Below, piece by piece: positions 33,546 to 46,244 of a stretch of DNA of 64,000 nucleotides. Source of the stretch: Fasciola hepatica (Eukaryota > Platyhelminthes > Trematoda > Plagiorchiida > Fasciolidae); the NCBI GenBank assembly GCA_948099385.1, contig CANUEZ040000168.1, positions 3,697,001 to 3,761,000 of the forward strand, in the 5' to 3' direction. A program made the position numbers and the translations under genes. How positions within the stretch are numbered: position 1 is the stretch's first letter; each line of letters opens with the position of its first letter. The notes below the pieces were generated by a model. The model saw nothing but the letters and a program-made list of their open reading frames with translations, did no database searches and was not told where the DNA came from.

Positions 33546-35289
33546 CAGAGAAAGATACGAGACGATGAGCTGAGTCAAACAAGGGAATTCGTCTTTCTTT
33601 TAATGAACAGTTAACGATTTCTTCGAGAAACCTGACTGGCGTTCTCATGAAGCATTGCTGCTATTCTCCTTTCAGGATTTCTAAATCCCGTCACTTTTAA
33701 ATGAAACTGTGACGCATAGAGCTGTCACACTTTTAGGGTGATACGTGGCATGATCATGATTACTGACAACGAATCAGCCAAGCAATGGATCCGGATAACA
33801 CTTTTTCCCCCAACTTGTCCTCGTGTGCTCCAGCTCTTGGCGTATCATCTGAAAGCCGTAGATATTCTCGGTTCTATAACCAACATGGTTCAGTGAATTC
33901 CGTTATTGGCGCAAAGGAACAAAATTGTGAAAAAATGGATACTAATCTAATCAAGTGCACAGTGGTCGATTTGACCACTGTTTATTCTCTTCGATTTTGT
34001 GTCAAACACATGTAGCAATCAATACCTTTTCATTTCCAGAACGAATTTTGTCCCGAAGTGTGTCATTGCACTTTCTGGACAGATAACCCACCGCACTGGA
34101 TGTAAAACAAGTGGCTAACATTGTTTAAAGCCACGAGAGACATTGACAATATTGAAATCAGCTTTGCTCATGGATAACGGTGTTGTTTACTAGAGTACTT
34201 CAAGATGTCGGCGCTCACGTGAATGCCACAGGCATCAATTCAAGTGCGTAGTAGCTCTGTGCACCCAATTGGGTGAATTCTCAGCGTTTACACCATTTCC
34301 GAGGACATAAAAATACGGAATTTGGACATACAAATTATGGTACTTTTCATCCGAGCAAACAGTTCCTTAGATCTGTGGTGATTTTCATTGGGTCAACAAG
34401 CAAAACGAGTATGATACGGCAAAACAGAATTTCAATATGCAGAAGTGCGAGTGAACTTTGAGCGCTTAGATGTTCTAGACGCAGTTTTTGAAAGTTCATT
34501 GTCTAGATGATGGTGTATGTCTGAGAGTATTTTGAAAGTAAACTGTCCACAGTCTTTAAAGTATTTATCCGCTGATGGTATCAACGAGTGTATCTCTGGA
34601 TATGCCATTGCATTTAGAGATGTGTTTCATGGATTTAAATATCAAGATAAATCCTTCTTCAAAAGGCCAGGGATAATAACTCGAGAGCCGTACAACCAGT
34701 GAGGGAGAAGGCTAGCAGTCATGAATTTAAAAATTAACTGATTTCGGACTCAAAGTAATCTTAGACGCAAAGAAAAAAATGACAATTTTCTAACTTTACT
34801 GTTGCGTTTGGTTCGTGCAGTCGTGCTTACACACGCACGCATGATCTACACCCCATGCAATCATGGACGCACGCCTGCAATTGTGCACACACGTACACAA
34901 TTGACGTTTGCCGTGCTTATTCTCGAACAGCACTGACCAATCAGGTCGTACCACGTGTTGCGCGACCTTGCACGACTTTGTCCGATTGTACCGTTGTCTT
35001 ACACTTCCGAATACATATATGACTAACTCACGCACTTGCATACTTGTTTGCGTTAACACTTGCTCGCTTGTACTGGTGCTTACCGTACGTTGCTACGGCA
35101 TAAACGTTTATCCATACATGTGCGCCTTCCTTTTGTTACCGAGTTTGTGAACACAACATCTACAAAATGTCTGTTGAACATGCATGGACCACGAACGATT
35201 ACCGAGCAGTGTAACACCGAAATTTCTAACTGTTGTTGACATTAGTATGGATCCATTGTTCGGAGATAAGATAAGAAACCTGTTAGTGA
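33546..35289. other. No gene recognised
   Basis: Short frames on both strands only. 34800-35150 is rich in CACGCA-type words and mildly resembles 42900-43190, probably through shared low complexity. Confidence 0.45.
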
Positions 35290-36340
35290 TAGCTCAATGC
35301 GGTTTATCCGAAAGTAAGAAGGATAACACATCCTGGTATTTACAGGCAGTACAAGGGTGAGGGATGTGGGCCAGCTTACAAATTCGTTCAGTTTGACCTG
35401 AATTTTCGAAGTTCCTATCGGGTGTCGGTAATTTACATCGTAAAACTACATCGTCCGTGTATTTGCAGCCAGTAAATGTCAACGGGATTGAAAGTTGGAA
35501 GGAGGGAAAAATTTGCAAGTTGCAATACACTAGAGTCAACTGGAAGAGAAGAGAACTTTTGGCCACTGAAACAGGTGAAATGTCTTCGATCAGTTAAGTT
35601 GTCTGAAATCAGCCTGCAGACGTTTGGGTCCACACCACCTACTGAGAGCATGCTCAGCAATACTGATCTATCAAGGCAATCAGATGCATTTCTGTATTCT
35701 AAAGTCACCAGTCTGGAAGTCTTACGTTTCCTGTATAGTACCGAGGCCATTAAATAGACTATGTAAGCTACGGCATCATGTGTGGAGCGCTAAGATCGAT
35801 AAACTAACTGGTGTGTGTCTTCTCCAGCTGACCCCAAGTTAACCCACGGTAATAAAAGCGTCTCAAACAATTTGAGCATCACAGAAGTTCAGGCGATGGG
35901 CGGTATTTCCGGGGTTATTTTCTGCGGACAGGCCTTATCTTGGCCAGTCTCCAAATGAGGAGGATTTTTCCGCTTGCTAGACACTTATTGAAGATAATGG
36001 CGGCTGGAACCGAAAAGACATCAGCTCACTCCATGAAGGTAACAGCTGGTAGCTCATCTGGACAAGGAACATTTTTCATCTTCACTTTGCACAGCTTCTG
36101 GAAGATCACAGCGGGTTCGATAGTTGGTGGCTGGGGTGAGTTGTTGAAGACTGGCACGGTAGTAGACTGAGCTGAAATCAGAGCTGGGTTTTTCAACATC
36201 AACGTTTTCTTTCTTGTAGCCTGAATTACGGCCCCATAGACGTTTTGTGGCTTTCTGTGTGCCCCGACATCTGACGCTTTCTAAGGTGGTATCTATACAA
36301 AACTTTGTCAGACGAATATCTATAGATGTGATCAAGTTGA
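35290..36340 (-). pseudogene. LINE ORF2 fragment: linker and reverse transcriptase
   Basis: Minus strand from right to left: ESHKTSMGP / VFNNSPQPPTIEPAVIFQKL, KNVPCPDELPAV and FNKCLASGKILLIWRLAKIR (36300-35930), equivalent to the LINE segment K-A-x-G-P-D-G-I-P...F-N-x-S-L-x-x-G. Then YRNASDCLDRSVLLSMLSVG and LISDNLTDRRHFTCFSGQ (35433-35750; Asp of the usual F-D is kept as C-x-D context) and CKYTDDVVL (35294-35566), the catalytic Y-A-D-D box as YTDD. Several frame changes. It resembles the CR1/jockey side of LINEs rather than the copy at 44.9-48.7 kb. Confidence 0.8.
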
Positions 36341-37804
36341 TGAGATTTTATCGTGATTTCTCTGTCCATATTTGCAAGCTTGTTCTTTCTTTCTTCGCAG
36401 CCGCAATCTCTTCGATTTTCCTCGATAAAGAACGAACGTTGCTTGCTAAGCTGACGGGGATCTGAGCACTGCGTTTTTGGAAACCAACTTGTCAGCCTTC
36501 AGGATATTTCTTTACCTTCCCGTCTCGTTTTTTGTTAATCCGTTTGAAATTTTTTAGAACTTAACTGCCATAATTCACAAAACATGCAGCATGCGCAAAA
36601 CACATAGTGATTTCATAAATGTGCACGTGTACGACAGTAGTGGTGGTCCTCAAATTTATACGATAACGAGTATTGATGTGAAAATCCACAGGAGATGGTG
36701 TAATTTAATTTTCCAATTACACAACACGGCAGATTTCAAAACGCAAGCACATAGTCAAGTGCGTGATTCAACACTGTATGCATGCGAAAGCGTGAGCCAA
36801 GTGTGTAATCGGATTAGAACACCCAAAGTCGTTCAACGCGCGACACGATGTGACTAGTCATTGCATTCTGGACAACTAACATCAACTATGTGAGTGTGCG
36901 TTCGATAGCAGGTGTGAGCCCATGAATTCACGGAATTTGGACCAAGTGTTGGCAGTGTGTGTGTGCGTCCGAGAATGTCTGGCTGAGAACGTGACTTTTC
37001 GAACCGAACACAACAGATGGCATTTGATGTAGTCAGTATAAGTGGACGAATGCTGATAGCTTAACGACAACTCACTTTTGAAGTATTTAGCTAAAAATTC
37101 CTCTATGCTTTGCTGTCAGCCGTGAATTCTACGGACACGCAAATGTGCTATAAGCTCATGCTTTCGTAACCGAACAGCTCTCGTTCGTGGGTGTATTCCT
37201 TTTTTGATCATTGCATCATAATTTTCTAATCTGCCTCTCAACACACGGTGGACTTGGGGAGTTCTGTTACGTCATGTTGTATTGCAAAGCGCTCGCTACC
37301 CACTCCCTTTCTGATAATTGCATTGGTCGTTCTTATCAGATCCATTGTCACTCTATGCGTAACCTGGCTTAGTTAGGCAGTTTACTCACACTGTTCCACG
37401 GGAGCTAAAACGGCTTATCTAAGTTAGCATTGTGTACTGGTACAAGTGCATGAAACAGGCCGTTGGATATCAGTCGAATCGCTCAGTGACTTCATAGACT
37501 CATTCATAATATATTGGATTAAATTTGTAACTACAATCAAGTGAATATGCACTGTTGGAGTTTTCATTCAATTCGACGGAAATAGTTGAATCCCGTAGGC
37601 TAGCGTATTGTGGAAGATGCAAGTGAAAACAGTTCTTTTGAGTTGAAACCCCCTGCATATAACAAAAATAGAGCTTATCAAGAAATTCTTTCGCAACTGA
37701 GAATAGTTGGCTAATAGACAAACTGGTAAGAAAAAAATAAGGAATACAACACGTACATTCAAATCTGTCAAACGTCGCACGCTGAGCGAGCAGCGGTTGG
37801 TAAA
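36341..37804. other. No gene recognised
   Basis: Open frames are short and carry no motif. It may include unrecognised 5' parts of the LINE on its left. Confidence 0.45.
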
Positions 37805-38005
37805 ATGTTCCCAAACTTTTGGGAACCCAATCCTAACTCTATTTTTCATTGGTCCGAAACCTTAGAAGTAGCACCAACGGACGCCGAAGTCCGTAAAATG
37901 ATCCCAGTATCGCTCTTGCCAGCGTCGTTGATTCACTACCGGAATGATTCTCCAGAAACTAGCACCCGGTTGGTTGAGACTGTTCTCACACGTGATTGGT
38001 CAAAG
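37805..38005 (+). CDS. Candidate first coding exon of unknown gene
   Basis: ATG at 37805 opens 67 codons, including SIFHWSETLEVAPTDAEVRK and VSLLPASLIHYRNDSPETST, and the frame runs into a strong donor AAA|GTAAGT at about 38005. Composition is ordinary protein-like. No family recognised. The next 40 bases already enter the Tigger/pogo remnant, so if real the gene has been interrupted. Confidence 0.3.
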
Positions 38006-38045
38006 TAAGTTGTCTGTTGGACCGACCAATTAGGCGGTAGTCTGT

Positions 38046-39420
38046 GTGTTCCGGTCTACTTGCAAACACAAACTACATGTTGGCGAAGGAACAGTCAAAA
38101 CCCCCACAGTCTGTTGGCTGCCACTCACGACGGAAAAAGATTCTGAGTTTATCCATCAAGAAGTAACCGAGAATTTTCAATGCGAGATCATAAGCAGAAA
38201 AATACCAATAAGTGAGAAGACGGAGATGCAGGGGATAGTTTCCGAAACAAAGACAACGCAAACCTCGATGGTTAAAAGATTCGGCCTTTCGCTGAGAAAA
38301 GGTGCAGAATATGATCGCAAACAAGACTCTGGTCCAAATTTGTGTCTGTGTAGGACGCAATCTATGATACAGGCATGCATAAATAACTGGATGAAGTAAA
38401 TGATATCATTTCCCAGTGGTTCTTGAGAAAGCGCAAATACACGATGAAATTTCCAAGACTGAAAGGGTGATCTGTGAGAAGGTCCGGAGTTTTGCTCCCA
38501 GTTTACGAAAGCCTGACTTCAAAGCTACCAGAGGTAAGTTCAACTGTTAGAAAGAGCTATGATGGTTGAGAACCTAGAAGGTAAGTAGGTCTTTCGGTTT
38601 ATCATAGTTCCTCAGATTTGTGATGAGCGAGAGGAAGCAGTTCATGACCAGATCCGTGGATTTTTGGAGGAGTTGCAAAACTGGCAACAAAGTTATGCGA
38701 AATGTGATGTTTTCAATGCTGACGAAACTGAGTTGTAATACGGTGTCTTGCCCGACCGCATATTGGAAGGGTGTCATGCTTGGGCTTCTGAAAAGAAAGT
38801 TTCGAAATCGTTTTAGCTCCGCTACTTTGTTGCAGTACTTCTGGTGAAAATCTTCCCCACGTGTCGTTGGAAAATATGCGAGTTCACGATGTTTTGAGGT
38901 TCGGAGACAAACTGTCCAGCATGCAAATTCTACAGGTCACGAAGCACACCAATTACTTCTGTCCTTCAGTGTGATTTGTTAGGAGATATAAATAATTGTA
39001 TGGATCACGCGAAACCAAAAAGTCTGGTTATTGTGGAAAATGCATCTGCTAACCTAGCTGGTCCTTTATTGTCTAAAGTAGAGTTGGTGTTTCTACCTAA
39101 TAATTCCACGTCAATCTTTCACCCTACAGTCCAGGGAGTTATATATTCCTTCAAGGGCATTTTCTGAAAATGGTTTGACTACCCCTTGGATGGAGTAAAA
39201 AGAAAAAGCAGGAGAAACTGACGGACACCTCTGGCATTCTAAAAGCCAAGCACTTTATTAGGTGCGCTTGGACAGAACTGCACACTGACTCCATCACAAA
39301 GACATTTACTAGGGCTTGGCAGTCAACACTGGATGTTGAAAATCCCCTGGGAAATCTCACTTTACGGTTCTGCTACAATCGACGATCTTCCTCTCGAAGA
39401 AGTAATGTAGCACCTTGAGG
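38046..39420 (+). pseudogene. Tigger/pogo transposase remnant
   Basis: N-terminal helix-turn-helix with KTTQTSMVKRFGLSLRK (38250-38310), CENP-B-type DNA-binding part with DIISQWFLRKRKYTMKF and ICEKVRSFAPSLRKPDFKAT (38400-38530), then the DDE core: CDVFNADETEL (first Asp), YGVLPDRIL, VIVENASANLAG where members have D-N-x-x-A-H (second Asp now Glu), and VFLPNNSTSIFHPTVQGVI (usual L-P-P-N-T-T-S-x-x-Q-P-M-D-Q-G-V-I, with the third Asp replaced). Stops and frame changes are present. Terminal repeats were not identified. Confidence 0.8.
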
Positions 39421-41149
39421 GAAAGCAAAAAAATGTTACGAATTTTGTGGTTCTGGTTAAATTTAGGAACAAGAGGCTGCTGAGCCATTTCGAACAACGG
39501 AAGAGGCCCGCTTACATTTCACACCCAGCCAAATGGGTCCTTCTCGTTCGAACAGAGCAGCAAGCAATTTGTTTGTTTCACACGGCGCGCCCTCTATCTT
39601 CCAAAGAATATGAAAGTTTTGATATGATATGATCAAAAAGCACGAAGTGACGGTGAATTTTATGCACCTGATCGGTTAGAACAGTTTGCTCAGGGTCACG
39701 TGGTGGTAAGACGTCATTTAGGTGAATGAACTCGTTTTTCCACGAGGACGGGACCACACCCGGTCTAGATAACAAGTGCCTAGCCAAAAAAGGAGAAGGG
39801 TATTCGGAGCGGACCGCCACAGGTGTCATTTGTTGCAGGTTAGGATGAATGAAGTATCAATCGACGATCAAATGTGCTCACTCAATCATTCGACTTTCAA
39901 TCGAGGAAGACTGACTTTTAACAACGGAATGCACTTCATCTCAATTGTAAACAGATTTATTTAACAATTCGAAAGGCTTGTTCGGTTAAGAATCAGCAAT
40001 TGTGCGTTATGTCAAGATAACAAAAGCGAGTTAAGTGCGTACAGATAGCGAAAAATTAAAAGTGGACAAAAGAGAACTCTGTGGAAATTTCATGCATTTT
40101 ACCTCCATTAAACAGCAAACAACGAAATAGATTTGGCCCCACCAGATACACGCTTCAAAGAAAGTCCTAGAGGAATGAAATCCAAAGTGATATCTGGAAG
40201 GAGTTCAATTTCTTGGAAGGATGGAGGTCGCCACCAATGCTTAAAAAATACGAACAGAGGGTCTGTGTCCACTTACTGTGACCGCAGTAAAACTTGAACC
40301 TCAGTATACCTGAGGAGCTATATTTTGTGACCGAAGGTACCAAAGGCACCGCCACGTTGGTTCGCTTTTCCCACAAATAGATAATTATTAGGTCGGAGTC
40401 TTTTTCCGGCACACCTAATGAGCAAATTTTGGATACTAAAATAATAGGAGGGAAAAACACATATATAGAAACAAGATTTTCACTTAAACTTATAAATAAC
40501 TACCGTGTTTCTTTTTCCACGCATGTACATATAAGCTAATGTTTGAAAGTAGACTGGTTTTGTACTTCATTGGACAACCTGCTGATCAGTCTACGTTCCT
40601 TCGTAATTTGGTTTTATTTGTCATGCTTGTGCCATTGCATGCGGATGATGTGGTATTTCGTACGACACGTACTAACGACTTCGTCTTGACTAATTTCTGA
40701 AAATATTCCCTCAAACACCCGATTTGCATGATGACCCGAAAGTGAGCACATTTATGGTCTCATCTTTGTTGTCCGCATACACAACGGCATGAAAATATTC
40801 TAGCATTAAGCTTCAGCGTAAAACTTACTGACTGGTCCACTTTCCTACTTGAATTGGTTGGAACTATCACTCTTAGAGAACTGGTTCCATTCCGGATCGC
40901 GGCTTTGGACTTTTGGATGTGAAAAACGTAACACGGACTTCCCGCCCCATGCCAATAATGGATTCTGTGAATATATATTTCAAAGTCCATTGGACCGCGT
41001 TTAGCCGTGTGCTGCTCGTCCCACTGGGGAATGACCGACGAGGCTAGCCTGGTAAATAAAAGAACGAGAATAGATACCGTGCATCACTGGAAAGTTGGCT
41101 TGCGTATCATTCGATATTCACTTGTGTTTCTCACGCCCGATTGGTCATT
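39421..41149. other. No gene recognised
   Basis: 39421-39650 may hold the 3' part of the Tigger element. The minus frame 40167-40460 (97 residues, with KICSLGVPEKDSDLIIIYLW) is protein-like but unassigned. Confidence 0.4.
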
Positions 41150-41210
41150 CCGCGATAGCTCAGCTGTTAGAGCGTTTTTCCGGTAAGCGGAATGTCGTCG
41201 GTCTTCTGAA
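41150..41210 (+). repeat. tRNA-like fragment
   Basis: GATAGCTCAGCTGTTAGAGC has a perfect D-arm (GCTC...GAGC) with an A box, then TTCCG-GTAAG-CGGAA as a shortened anticodon arm. No acceptable T-arm or B box follows, so this is not a functional tRNA gene, but a pseudo-tRNA or SINE head. Confidence 0.5.
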
Positions 41211-43799
41211 TGACTGGAAAGCCAGAAGTTTCTTAAAATGGAATCATGGAACCAAAGAAGAAATATCACATAAAATCAGAAGATAGTGGACGAGGCCAAC
41301 AATCTCGGTGTCTAGTACAGAAATCGGTAAAACCGGAACTCCGGTAATTGTATATGATGTAATAAGTTGCCGTATGACGCCTCAGTTGGTTCCCGTGTCC
41401 AACGCGGTACGCAGTCTATCGAATTAAAGTAGCACATAAATGCACGAACACCACAAGCCACCAAAACTGTGAAAATCCGGGTACACTTGTTTATCTATTT
41501 GGACTAATTTAATGGCACCCGAAAATGGTAAACAATGCTGTCGGTAATTTTGTGAACTGAAAACGGTTCCAGTGATAAAAATGGGGACTTGACCGATGTT
41601 AATTGTCATCGGATTTATTAGTTAGACTGCACACTTAATAACTTAGAGGGTAATAAATAAAAATACTAAAGTAGAAATTGTTTTCTATCAATCACCCCAA
41701 TTTGTTCGTGAAGAGTGCAATCATCAGCTTCCGGTATTACGGTGGCATATTTCCGCGTTGAAGTGTTATACTTTCCAACAACTTCAGCTCAAATGTGCCA
41801 AGTTAAATGATTTCTTAGAACTTTGTTTAACTTCATCCGATAATCAAGTCCGCGGAGGGGTCGAATCATTCATACTGCACCGCTGAGAAAATGACGGACC
41901 GTCCAGTTGGGCAGCCTCTTCCATAAGATGCCTAGTAAAATCAGTTACACCAACTTGTCTGTGGTTAATCAGCCACAAAAAGTAGAAGAAAGCATTCCCG
42001 TATGTGCCAAGAAACACGTGAGAAAACCACCACCGGACGGTTAGGTATAAATGTTACATCATCGTGACAGACCCGGATCTTTGATTACAGGTCACTAATT
42101 CGAGAGTGAACATCAATCGGATGTTATCTTAGAGTTTAAAGTTGTTTTCCCACCTCCAATGCTCGACTTCTCCAGTTTGTGGAGTCGACTACCATCAAGT
42201 GATGTAAATTGAAATTATGCTTGATAGAACGTGCGAAAATGAATTGAAATTCAAACTAGTGTGCTCGAAAGTTCTCATCTAAAATAGTACAGAATAAATC
42301 AAAGTGCTGTTTGAATCGCAGATCGAATTGTATACTCTGAATTGTGTTTTCGTACAATAAAAAGCCGAATGGGTGTAGTGGTCCAGAAGCGAGTGGATGA
42401 ATAACTAGTTCATGGACGACCATCACAGGACAGTAAACAATGGCATGCTCAACAGCCCAGCAACGGAAATACTAAGTCCATCATATCTCCCACATGGTAG
42501 GTGTAATGCGTGCCTTACGAGAAACATCGGAATTATTCCTGATACAAATAGCGCAAAGGATGCTGTTTTTCCTGTTCAAGAAAAACCGTTGTTGACAATG
42601 CAGCAACTATACCAGTAAAACAGTAATGACAAAAGCAATCGTTGTCGAAACGACGATGGTCTGTGTTAAATCTCAGTCTGTTCTTTTACCTTAAGTCATC
42701 AAAGCGATGGTCCAAATTCCGTCTGATTTTCTTCAAAGCAAAAAAAGGAACTGACGGTACGAAAAGAGAGTTGAGCATCGGGAAAATCTCGGTTGCTTAT
42801 GTGCAAAACTATCCTCAAGCCTAGAATCGAAAATCATTGCTTAGGAAGGCATGGGTCTGTTGCGTCGGCTCAGGTAATCACGTACGCAATCAGACGGTCT
42901 CACGCGCGCGCACCTTTATTGACAGCCTATTGATTCTTGCACTTTCGCTGACGTGACTAGTCACACACACAAACACATGCACGCGCGTACACACGTCACT
43001 GTGACTTTACCCATAGCATGGACGGCTTGTGCTAACCAATCAGACCTTGGCCTGAGCCACGCGTGCTTGTTGATTCGTTGCTGCTCGGCCGCGCTCGATC
43101 GCTTGCAGTGCTTGCGCTTGTCTATAGATGAGGCACTTGCTTGTTTGTCTGCTCGCCTACGTACGTGCATACAGAGACGCTGATCAATGGATTGGTGCGT
43201 GCTGTGTTCTCTAAATTCCGGATACAAAAGGGCCCATTTAGGACGCATTTTCACGGTTGACGGTGAACTAAAGGTCGATCATCGAATAATTTCATCATTC
43301 AAATCGAATCAGAGTGAGATAGCTCGATTTAGTTAGACCTAGGCTACTCCTATTCAGATCAAAATTATGCTATTCTTCGTTCGTTTAGAAATAACAAAGA
43401 TCAAGGTTCTTCAGATTCACTGGCTCTTCTTGTCACGATCGGTGAGTATATGGTAGAATACAACCATTAGATTGATTGGATAAAGGACTGTAGAAGGCAC
43501 AGATTAGTTAACACAGTTCTGTCTTGATATTTGATCGGGCTTCTGCGCAGACGTAAGTTCGCATCTCATTTGAAAATTATTTGAAGAAAAAATCATCAAA
43601 GGTCAAAAATTGTCAAGAAATTCAGCTGATTACCGCGTCCGGTTTGTGAGGAGTCGGGCCAGATAAGAGGAACAGTTAAGTTTCTGTAGATGCTAATGTG
43701 AGAGGGTATGGATCGGAAAGAGGGACGTGCGAAGACGAAAGAGTTGCGCTTAGATCATTGTATGAAAGGTGAGTGGGATTTGAAAGGACTTTAAGAGTG
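41211..43799. other. No gene assigned
   Basis: The plus frame 42412-42618 (68 codons from ATG, with TEILSPSYLPHGRCNACLTR) looks protein-like and might be an exon, but I do not recognise it and see no convincing splice sites. Otherwise nothing. Confidence 0.35.
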
Positions 43800-43904
43800 A
43801 AATTTCCCAGTGCGACCAGCTGCAATTCTCGCGACTTGGTAGGTAGTTAATTCACTGCCAGGGATGATGCCTGACAGTCCTTGGCGAAGAATTTTTGAAT
43901 CTTC

Positions 43905-44043
43905 TGAAGTTTGGCAGATTTCCACAATGTTTTGAGGTGATCCACATGAGGAAAGTCTTTGGCCCCTGCGGGATTCGAACCCACTCATGGTCACCACCCT
44001 CGCTTTAGTACCGCGAATGCTCTACCAGCTGAGCTACGAGGCC
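43905..44043 (-). repeat. tRNA-derived SINE with intact tRNA-like head
   Basis: The minus strand from 44043 to 43961 folds like a tRNA: acceptor GGCCTCG pairing with the terminal ..GGGGCC, D-arm GCTC-AGCTGGTA-GAGC, B box GTGGG-TTCGAAT-CCCGC as T-arm. The anticodon arm has an enlarged 9-base loop and the variable arm is long, so a working tRNA is unlikely. Sequence after it (43905-43960) recurs without the tRNA head at 44222-44283, which marks it as the body of a short interspersed repeat. Confidence 0.62.
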
Positions 44044-44221
44044 ACGCCGGAGGACCTTCGACTTTCTGCATATGGACCACACAGTATACCCGCCCAAATT
44101 ACAGCAGTACATGGCATCCACCACAGTGAACTAGCTTGTAATTTGACTGCCTACAGCAGGATTTCCTTTTATTCTAACCGGACTCCACCAATTCATTGAA
44201 CTGGGCATGTTTTTATTGTAT

Positions 44222-44283
44222 TGATGTTTGGTAGATCTTGACAATGTTTAAGAGGTGATCCAAATGTGAAAATTATTTGGTCT
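44222..44283 (-). repeat. Headless second copy of the SINE body
   Basis: GTTTGGTAGATCTTGACAAT and GAGGTGATCCAAATGTG match 43905-43965 in the same orientation with about one change in five. Confidence 0.6.
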
Positions 44284-44713
44284 CTTAAAAATTTGTAAAT
44301 CGTTCTACAACATATCAGACAAACTTAAAATCTTCCACAGCACTCAGGCAGGTTTAAGACTAAGATTCAAAGACATGCTGCAGGCTGAACTAATCTGGCT
44401 GCTGTTTTTGCTCTCGTAGACCGAAATACATTAGACGAACACTCCAGCACCTGTTCGATCCAGTTTGATAATACTGCTCTACATGATTGACCTGAGAAAT
44501 TAACGAGATGGTAACTAGAGCAGTTCAGACTCGATACGGGTCTCACCTCAATGCCCGAAGGGTGGTTCGGTATCATATACAGAGTGTATCTAAACCTTTC
44601 AAAAGAGTCTAGACAGTAAATTCCTTTTCGAGACAGTAAGACAGATTCACAAGACTGGTGAACCTAGCGATTAATCTGGTCACGTTCAAAGTCAATGTAG
44701 CAGAAGCTACAGT

Positions 44714-44716
<3 letters not shown>

Positions 44717-44804
<88 letters not shown>
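44717..44804. repeat. (CT)n microsatellite
   Basis: About 88 bases of CT with one TTT interruption. The Arg-Glu frame across the minus strand is an artefact. Confidence 0.98.
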
Positions 44805-44807
<3 letters not shown>

Positions 44808-44874
44808 GCTCTGGTAACATTGTGAATCATATTTTAAACATTACGAATCCCTTGTATGTATCGAAAAGACAGGC

Positions 44875-46235
44875 CCGAATTCATCACTGAGGGGTAGGCA
44901 GCAAGGTTCTTGCAAATATCGATCCAGTTCAATTTTCATTTACGGCTAGCGTACACCATACGATGGTCAAGTTGGTTTACGTTTTCGAAAAAGGTATCCG
45001 GCCAGGTCTCTAATTGTTCTGCATAGCAGCAACGACAGTCTGAGCATGGAGACTTTGGCAAGACAATGCTGCTCAGGGCGGGGTCAGGTCTGCAGAGGAC
45101 GTGCAAAAACCACTGCTGTCGGCGTTGTATGCGCGTTGATAAACGGGCGGTGCTGCAGCGATTTCCAATGGCTTCATTTGATATTCTGTGTTACCATCTT
45201 ACATTTAAAATTGACCTAAGGCACCGGTGGTCAGAAAGTTCTAGTTGTCTGATATCATCAGCTCCTAATGATCAGGTTTCGCAATCATACAGGACTGGCC
45301 AGACTGCTGCACTAAACAACCTGAGAATAGTCTGAAGACTAATCTCAGTCCGTTGCCAGGTGTTTCGGAGCTGTAGAAACGCCGTTTGGACCGCTTCAAT
45401 AAGCCGCATAACATTATATGCGGCTTGTCCGTTTGACAGGATAGTGGAGCCGATAAACGTAAAATCCTTGACAGTTTCTGTTGATTGGCCATTCAGTTGT
45501 AGGGCTCTATTTGCATGACTAATGGGTATTACGAACAGCTTGATTTTGGTAGTATTGGTCTCAAGACCAATCTCCGGAACATACTTATCAACCCGATCAA
45601 GAGCCGCTCGCAGGGTTTTCAGGTCCTCTGCGTGCACCACTACGTCGTCTGTGAATTCAAAGTCCATAGCGCTGCAGTCTGTGGAAATTCAGACGCTCCG
45701 ATAGCCGTCCACTGCGAGCTGCATTACCCAACCTACAACACAGTTCAACATCACTGGAGATAACTGGCACCCTTGTTGTACTTCTGCCTTCAATTCGAAT
45801 GAACAAGACTCTTCGCCGCAAACTCGAACATGTACTTATGTTCAAAAATAGTACAAATTTATAAAACCGATCAGCTTGAGTAGGACGCTGTCTGCGAGCA
45901 CTGTCTTCCACAATGGCTCGCGATCTACTGAGTCAAAGGAGGCGCGAAAGTCTATGAAGCATGTGGTGGTGGGGCTTTGGAGTTTGTATCGGTGTTACAG
46001 AATCCTCTGAAGGATGAATATTTGATTGATGCACTCACTACCTGGGAGGAAGCTTCCCTGGTTGGCCCGAGTACGTGCATGTCCCGATGCAGCGAAGCCA
46101 TCAGCATGAGTTGGGCGGACGCTTTTGCAACCACGTCTAACCGACTGATTCCTCGGTAGCTCCCAAACATCATTCAGTCACCTTTTTGGGGAAACGGAAG
46201 CATAACCGCTGTGTTCCAATAGGATGAACACCTTT
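44875..46235 (-). pseudogene. LINE reverse transcriptase and C-terminal region
   Basis: From right: AVMLPFPQKGD, GSYRGISRLDVVAKA (usual NYRGIS), SIKYSSFRGF, then after a frame change FELKAEVQQGCQLSPVMLN (usual S-G-V-R-Q-G-C-x-L-S-P), then MDFEFTDDVVVHAEDL with the catalytic F-A-D-D box as FTDD (45650), NGQSTETVKDFTFIGSTILS, WQRTEISLQTILRLF and VWPVLYDCET (45272-45667). The tail continues with frame breaks through QLELSDHRCLRSIL and WFLHVLCRPDP to QLETWPDTFFENV at about 44950. The largest intact open frame is 131 residues. Confidence 0.88.
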
Positions 46236-46244
46236 CGGTTTGAG

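Noticed and set aside
34796..35150. Repeat or gene pair with 42900-43254
   Set aside because: Similarity reduces to CACG-rich low complexity without stable alignment.
43961..44043. Functional tRNA gene
   Set aside because: Nine-base anticodon loop and long variable arm; fused to a repeat body found elsewhere.
44609..44830. Arg-Glu repeat protein on the minus strand
   Set aside because: Translation of (CT)n.
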